Of a stretch of 37,719 nucleotides of DNA, positions 33,458 through 37,719 are shown piece by piece. The notes below the pieces were generated by a model. That model was not told the DNA's origin, did no database searches, and saw only the letters and a program-made list of their open reading frames with translations. The position numbers and the translations under genes were made by a program. How positions within the stretch are numbered: the first letter of the stretch is position 1; each line of letters opens with the position of its first letter. Location of the stretch: assembly GCF_019247615.1 (NCBI RefSeq), contig NZ_JAFBAT010000163.1:1-37719 (forward strand). The letters are read 5' to 3'. The DNA is from Mycobacterium sp. (lineage in GTDB: Bacteria; Actinomycetota; Actinomycetes; Mycobacteriales; Mycobacteriaceae).

Positions 33458-34512
33458 CTACCGACTATTCGGACGGCTATTCCGATCGCGAGGTCTCACC
33501 CGCGCTGACGGTCGGCGACGGCGATCTCGACGTCAGCCTGCGGCCGCGTTCGCTGCGGGAGTTCATCGGTCAGGCCCGGGTCCGCGAGCAGCTGCAGCTG
33601 GTCATCGAGGGGGCCAAGAATCGCGGCAGCACGCCGGATCACATTCTGCTGTCCGGTCCGCCGGGGCTCGGCAAGACGTCGCTGGCGATGATCATCGCGG
33701 CCGAGCTGGGGTGCTCGTTGCGGGTGACCTCCGGTCCGGCGCTGGAACGCGCCGGTGATCTGGCGGCGATGCTGTCCAACCTGGTGGAGCACGACGTGTT
33801 GTTCATCGACGAAATTCACCGCATCGCCCGGTCGGCCGAGGAGATGCTCTATCTGGCCATGGAGGACTTCCGCGTCGACGTGGTAGTCGGCAAAGGCCCG
33901 GGGGCGACGTCGATTCCTCTCGAGGTGGCACCCTTCACCCTGGTCGGCGCCACCACCCGGTCCGGCGCGCTGACCGGCCCGCTGCGCGACCGTTTTGGGT
34001 TCACCGCCCACATGGACTTCTATGAGCCCGCCGACCTGGAGCGGGTGCTGGCGCGTTCCGCCAGCATCCTGGGCATCGAGCTGGGCGCCGAGGCGGGCGA
34101 GGAAATCGCCCGCCGCTCGCGAGGAACGCCACGGATCGCCAACCGGCTGCTGCGCCGGGTCCGGGACTTCGCCGAGGTGCGTGCCGACGGCGTGATCACC
34201 CGCGACGTCGCCAAATCCGCGCTGGCGGTTTACGACGTGGACGAACTTGGGCTGGACCGGCTGGACCGCGCGGTGCTGTCCGCGCTGACCCGCGGGTTCG
34301 GTGGCGGACCGGTCGGGGTCTCGACGCTGGCCGTGGCGGTCGGTGAGGAGGCCGCGACCGTGGAGGAGGTCTGCGAGCCGTTCCTCGTCCGCGCCGGCAT
34401 GATCGCCCGCACCCCGCGCGGCCGGGTGGCCACCGCCCTGGCCTGGACCCACCTCGGCATGACACCGCCCGCCGGCGCGACCGGGCTGGCCCAACCGGCG
34501 TTGTTCGACTAA
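33454..34512 (+). CDS. ruvB: Holliday junction helicase RuvB
   Basis: The 352-residue AAA+ motor drives branch migration. Walker A is GPPGLGKTS (residues 68-76), Walker B LFIDEIHR, sensor 1 LVGATTRSG, Arg finger in GPLRDRFG, and the winged-helix C-terminus ends in [27 protein letters not shown] near residue 27 is the usual N-terminal block. Start ATG 33454 overlaps the ruvA stop. RuvC, RuvA and RuvB form the resolvasome. Confidence 0.98.
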   Translation: MTTDYSDGYSDREVSPALTVGDGDLDVSLRPRSLREFIGQARVREQLQLVIEGAKNRGSTPDHILLSGPPGLGKTSLAMIIAAELGCSLRVTSGPALERAGDLAAMLSNLVEHDVLFIDEIHRIARSAEEMLYLAMEDFRVDVVVGKGPGATSIPLEVAPFTLVGATTRSGALTGPLRDRFGFTAHMDFYEPADLERVLARSASILGIELGAEAGEEIARRSRGTPRIANRLLRRVRDFAEVRADGVITRDVAKSALAVYDVDELGLDRLDRAVLSALTRGFGGGPVGVSTLAVAVGEEAATVEEVCEPFLVRAGMIARTPRGRVATALAWTHLGMTPPAGATGLAQPALFD

Positions 34513-34583
34513 GCCTGACGAGGTTATATCGCGAAACCGTCGGGTACTCAGCCAGCAGTAACTACCTGCTGGAGGAGATCCCG

Positions 34584-35279
34584 ATGAGGCAAACGCACTC
34601 CGACTATGAACGTCCACGCGCGCTCTACATGCCCCGCACCCGCGGCGCGCTGACCGGACTGCTCCTGATCCTGTTGGGTGCCTGGGGTGCGCTGGTGCCG
34701 TTCTTCGGACCCAACGTCGACTGGGCGTATTCGGCCGACCCGGCATGGACGTGGACGGCCGCCAAGGGATGGCTCGAGGTGCTCCCGGGCGCGGCCACCG
34801 CGCTGGGCGGCCTGCTGCTGCTCGTCGCCGGCAATCGCGCCACCGCCATGTTCGGTGGGTGGCTGGCGGTTCTCGGGGGCGCCTGGTTCGTAGTCGGCCG
34901 GGCGTTCGCGCCAGCACTCGGTATCGGCGACGTCGGTCAGCCCGTGGCCGCCACAGAGCTTAAGCGGGCCCTGCTGGAAATCACCTACTTCACCGGTCTG
35001 GGCGCGCTGATCGTGTTCCTCGCCGGCGCCGCCCTCGGGCGGGTCGCGGTCCGGCACGCGCGCGACATGGTGGTCGCCGAAAGGGCGCCCGTCGCCGCAC
35101 CCATGGCCGCCGGCGCGCCGGCGCGCGAACCGGCCATCTACAACGAGTCCCGCGATGTGCCGGCGGCGCAGACCGACCAACTGGCCGCCGAGCCCGAACC
35201 GCGTGGGCGCACCGGCGGCCTGTTCCGTCGGCGCACCGGCGGCGGCCTGTTCGGGCGTCGCCACCACGCTGACGTCTAG
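34584..35279 (+). CDS. Membrane protein with charged repeat-rich tail, unknown function
   Basis: The 231-residue protein has four membrane segments: ALTGLLLILLGAWGALVPFF, LEVLPGAATALGGLLLLVAG, FGGWLAVLGGAWFVVGRAF and LLEITYFTGLGALIVFLAGAALG. The C-terminal 70 residues are Ala/Pro-rich and finish with a basic direct repeat (RTGGLFRRRTGGGLFGRR). Its stop codon lies inside a 14-base tandem repeat. I do not recognise the family with confidence. ATG 34584 follows GGAGGAGAT. It lies 71 bases after ruvB and may have its own promoter. Confidence 0.8.
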   Translation: MRQTHSDYERPRALYMPRTRGALTGLLLILLGAWGALVPFFGPNVDWAYSADPAWTWTAAKGWLEVLPGAATALGGLLLLVAGNRATAMFGGWLAVLGGAWFVVGRAFAPALGIGDVGQPVAATELKRALLEITYFTGLGALIVFLAGAALGRVAVRHARDMVVAERAPVAAPMAAGAPAREPAIYNESRDVPAAQTDQLAAEPEPRGRTGGLFRRRTGGGLFGRRHHADV

Positions 35280-35315
35280 AGGCTGGCGTCTAGAAGCTGG
35301 CATCTAGAGCCTGGT
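35274..35315. repeat. Three tandem 14-base repeats over the end of the membrane protein gene
   Basis: GTCTAGAGGCTGGC, GTCTAGAAGCTGGC and ATCTAGAGCCTGGT follow in tandem. Each contains CTAG, rare in this GC-rich DNA; the first supplies the stop codon TAG of the upstream gene. Confidence 0.8.
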
Positions 35316-35354
35316 GCCCTTGCGCTGCGGCGCCGAATTGGCTGAACTTCCCCT

Positions 35355-35747
35355 ATGACCGCCGTCGGGTTGGTATTCGCAGCGCTCGCCGCGCTGCTGC
35401 ATGTCTACATCTTCACCATGGAGTCGCTGACCTGGACGTCGCCGCGCACCCGCGCCACGTTCGGCACGACGGCCGAGGAGGCCGAGACCACCAAGCTGCT
35501 GGCCTTCAACCAGGGCTTCTACAACCTCTTCCTGGCGATCGTCAGCGGCGTCGGCATCGCGTTGGTCGTCATGGGGCATCGCGCCGCCGGGGCCGCGCTC
35601 GTGTTCGCCGGGGTCGGATCGATGGCCGCCGCCGCGGCGGTGCTCCTGTTGTCCTCGCCGGACAAGGCGCGGGCCGCCCTCGTCCAGGGCGCATTCCCGG
35701 TGATCGCGATCGTGCTGTTGGCGATCGGCCTCAGTTCGTCATCCTGA
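35355..35747 (+). CDS. DUF1304 small membrane protein
   Basis: The 130-residue protein has four membrane helices and the DUF1304 pattern: AALLHVYIFTMESLTWTSPR, then FGTTAEEAETTKLLAFNQGFYNLFLAI, ALVFAGVGSMAAAAAVLLL, and FPVIAIVLLAIGLS. Family function is unknown; some annotations call it EmrE-like without proof. Start ATG 35355. It converges with the carboxylic acid reductase gene with a 12-base gap and no visible terminator. Confidence 0.87.
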   Translation: MTAVGLVFAALAALLHVYIFTMESLTWTSPRTRATFGTTAEEAETTKLLAFNQGFYNLFLAIVSGVGIALVVMGHRAAGAALVFAGVGSMAAAAAVLLLSSPDKARAALVQGAFPVIAIVLLAIGLSSSS

Positions 35748-35759
35748 TCGTCCTGCGCC

Positions 35760-37719
35760 TCACAGCAGTCCGAGCAATTGCAGGTCGGTGATGTACTTGA
35801 CGATGATCGGCGGCGAGACATGCGGAATGTCTTTGTCGGGACCGATTTTCGCCTCCTGGACCGCGGCGCGGAACCGGTCGGTCGGCGCGAGCGACCCGCG
35901 CATCGGCCGTTCCGGCTTCTGGTAGTTGTGCAGCAGCGGCAGCAACGAGTATTGGCGTTGCCGCTCGGGCAGGGCGCGCACCGCCCCTTCGAATCGCCGG
36001 AGCCACTCGCCGTAGTCCGCGACGCGGTGGAGCGGGTAACCGGCGTCGATGAGCCAGTCGACGTACTCGTCGAGCCCGATGCCGTCGTCGTGGGGGTTCA
36101 TCACGTGATAGGTCGCGAAGCCTTCCGAGTCCTCGGAAGTCGGCACGCCCAGCGTCGAGATCGCCGCGGCGATGAACTCGACGGGCAGGCCGTCGTAGTG
36201 CGAGCGCTGACGATTGCCCTCGGCGTCCAGCTCGTAGAACGAGCCGGGCGCGACACCCGTGGCCACCAGGCTCAGCATCAGCCGGGTGAACATGTCCGGC
36301 AGGTTGAGCTGACCCGCGTAGCTGGTGTCGGCCAGGATCATGTCGCAGCGGAACACCGAGACGGGCAGACCGCACAGGTCGTGGGCCTCGCGCAGCAGCA
36401 CCTCGCCGGCCCACTTGCTGTTGCCGTAGCCGTTGGCGTAGCTGTCGTTGATCGCCCTGGTCGGGCTGATCTCGCGAATGTCGGCGTCCTCGACGAACTT
36501 GCCCGGCTCGATCTGGTCGCCCACGCCGATCGTCGACACGTACACATACGGCTTCTGCTTGCTGGTGAGCGCGATCCGGATCAGCTCGGCGGTCCCGAGA
36601 GCGTTCGGGCCGAACAGCTCGCTGTACGGCAGGACGTGGTTGACCAGGGCTGCCGGGTCGACGATCAGGTCGACAGTGTCGGCCAGCCGCTGCCACGTCT
36701 CCCGGTCCAGGCCGAGGTTTGCTTCGCCCTTGTCGCCGGCGATCACCTCGAGATGATCGGCCGCCAGCCGCCGGTAGTGCTCCAGCAGCGTCGGGTCTTT
36801 ACTGTCGAAGGTCCTGTCGAGCCGGGCGCGCGCCTCCTCGTTCGACCGCGCCCGCACGAGCGCGATCACCTTGCCGTCGACGAGGTCCATGCGTTGGAGC
36901 CACTCGAGCGCCAGGTAGCGGCCGAGGAATCCGGTCGCACCGGTCAGCAGGACGGTGCGCACCTCGGAGGTGGGCTTCGGCAGCTGCGGCGCGGCGCTCA
37001 GCGTCGACGCCTCGAGGAATTTGTCGAGCGTGAGGTCGCTGGCGTGCACCTCGATGAGGTCCCGACCGTTTGCCCCGCCATGTAGCCCGCCATGTATTAA
37101 GGCGAAGGTCGGCCGCTTGGTGCCCTTGCGCTCGCCCTCGATGTAGCCGGCGATCGCGCGCAGGTCGTTGGCCGGGCTGACGATGACGCCCACCGGGACG
37201 TCGATGTCGAAGATCTCCCGCAGCAGGTTGCCGAACGACAACGCGGACAACGAGTCCCCGCCCAGGTCGGTGAAGTGCGCGTCGGGGGAGAGGTCGCCGG
37301 CCGCGGTGCCCAACATGGCGGCCGCGGCGCGGGTGACGCTCTCGAGCACCGGACGGTCGGCGCCGGTCCGCCGCAGCTCGGCCAGCTCGTTGGCCTGGCC
37401 CTGCGCCAGCTCGGAGTACAACTGCTCGAGCCGCTCGCCGTAGTGCTGCTTCAGCTTCGGCCACGCCAGCTTGCGGATGCCGGTCAGCAGGCCGTTTTCC
37501 AGGCTGAACGGCGTCGTCTCGATGAGGAAGTCGCGCGGGACCTCGTAGGACTGCAGGTTGGCCTCGCGGGCAACGTTCTGCAGCGATTCGGCGATGCGGG
37601 CCTTGAGCGTCGCCGGGTCGTCGAAGCGGGCCAGTGCGTCATCGGTCGGCACCACAACCCCCAGCAGGTACGGCTGCGCGCTGTTGCCGTAGACATAGAT
37701 CTGCCGAACCAGTGGGCTA
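35760..37719 (-). CDS. Carboxylic acid reductase (FadD9-like), N-terminal part beyond window
   Basis: The minus-strand frame is open to the right edge, giving the last 650 or so residues of a protein that is usually about 1170. The visible part begins at the end of the adenylation domain ([20 protein letters not shown]). A carrier domain follows with the phosphopantetheine site DLGGDSLSA (Ser near 37250). The terminal NADPH reductase domain has [19 protein letters not shown] and the catalytic YGNSKWAGE Tyr/Lys pair. Such enzymes reduce fatty or aromatic acids to aldehydes using ATP and NADPH. M. tuberculosis fadD9 (Rv2590) lies at the same place next to ruvB. Confidence 0.95.
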   Translation of the reverse strand, partial: SPLVRQIYVYGNSAQPYLLGVVVPTDDALARFDDPATLKARIAESLQNVAREANLQSYEVPRDFLIETTPFSLENGLLTGIRKLAWPKLKQHYGERLEQLYSELAQGQANELAELRRTGADRPVLESVTRAAAAMLGTAAGDLSPDAHFTDLGGDSLSALSFGNLLREIFDIDVPVGVIVSPANDLRAIAGYIEGERKGTKRPTFALIHGGLHGGANGRDLIEVHASDLTLDKFLEASTLSAAPQLPKPTSEVRTVLLTGATGFLGRYLALEWLQRMDLVDGKVIALVRARSNEEARARLDRTFDSKDPTLLEHYRRLAADHLEVIAGDKGEANLGLDRETWQRLADTVDLIVDPAALVNHVLPYSELFGPNALGTAELIRIALTSKQKPYVYVSTIGVGDQIEPGKFVEDADIREISPTRAINDSYANGYGNSKWAGEVLLREAHDLCGLPVSVFRCDMILADTSYAGQLNLPDMFTRLMLSLVATGVAPGSFYELDAEGNRQRSHYDGLPVEFIAAAISTLGVPTSEDSEGFATYHVMNPHDDGIGLDEYVDWLIDAGYPLHRVADYGEWLRRFEGAVRALPERQRQYSLLPLLHNYQKPERPMRGSLAPTDRFRAAVQEAKIGPDKDIPHVSPPIIVKYITDLQLLGLL

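Overview
The window is high-GC actinobacterial DNA from a mycobacterium. Signature genes are PE and PE-PPE proteins, the phosphatidylinositol mannoside (PIM) locus pgsA1-acyltransferase-pimA, an Rv2623-type universal stress protein and a mycobacterial carboxylic acid reductase. Gene order matches, in reverse, much of the Mycobacterium tuberculosis Rv2590-Rv2638 interval as I remember it. Several M. tuberculosis members are absent here (vapBC40/41, pdxH, PPE42, hrp1). Together with the accessory genes at the left, this suggests a slow-growing non-tuberculous species, perhaps near the M. avium complex. The species is an inference.

Layout. (1) 1-9.7 kb, accessory/metabolic: a PE-PPE esterase-like protein cut by the left edge, a small Cys-rich protein, a decayed metallo-beta-lactamase-fold gene, a short-chain dehydrogenase, a mini-catalase, a TauE/SafE permease, a YbdK-type carboxylate-amine ligase with a STAS protein, a TetR regulator with operator-like palindromes, and an operon of polysaccharide deacetylase, SGNH hydrolase and DedA. 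(2) 9.8-13.6 kb, regulator and dormancy-type island: an EthR-like repressor beside a second deacetylase, a frameshifted DUF1876 gene, a 76-residue unknown and a universal stress protein. DosR-like boxes precede the last three genes. (3) 13.6-18.7 kb: a Cys-containing HTH regulator with its membrane-protein partner, a cupin, a nitronate monooxygenase, a DUF1990 protein, an aldo-keto reductase, a stand-alone PE gene with another DosR-like box, and a hotdog thioesterase.

(4) 18.7-28.5 kb, conserved core: thrS, HIT phosphorylase, pgsA1, PIM acyltransferase, pimA, a membrane-anchored Nudix protein, pdxS, tesB2, pdxT and yebC, all on the plus strand with tiny gaps or overlaps. It makes charged tRNA-Thr, phosphatidylinositol and the first PIMs of the envelope, and vitamin B6. 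(5) 28.5-32.1 kb, minus strand: a five-gene overlapping operon of DUF4178, DUF2617, DUF4247, DUF350 and a membrane-embedded spermidine-synthase-like protein. This is the least understood coherent module in the window. (6) 32.2-34.5 kb: ruvC-ruvA-ruvB behind an SOS box. (7) 34.6-37.7 kb: two small membrane proteins and the 3' part of a carboxylic acid reductase gene running off the right edge.

I saw no rRNA, tRNA, CRISPR array, insertion sequence or prophage. Most intergenic stretches are under 200 bases. I did not find a wholly new defence or mobile system. The most rewarding leads are the SpeE-like/DUF cluster, the DosR-like box cluster with its broken DUF1876 gene, the EthR-like regulator between two deacetylases, and a STAS protein lacking the usual phosphoserine.
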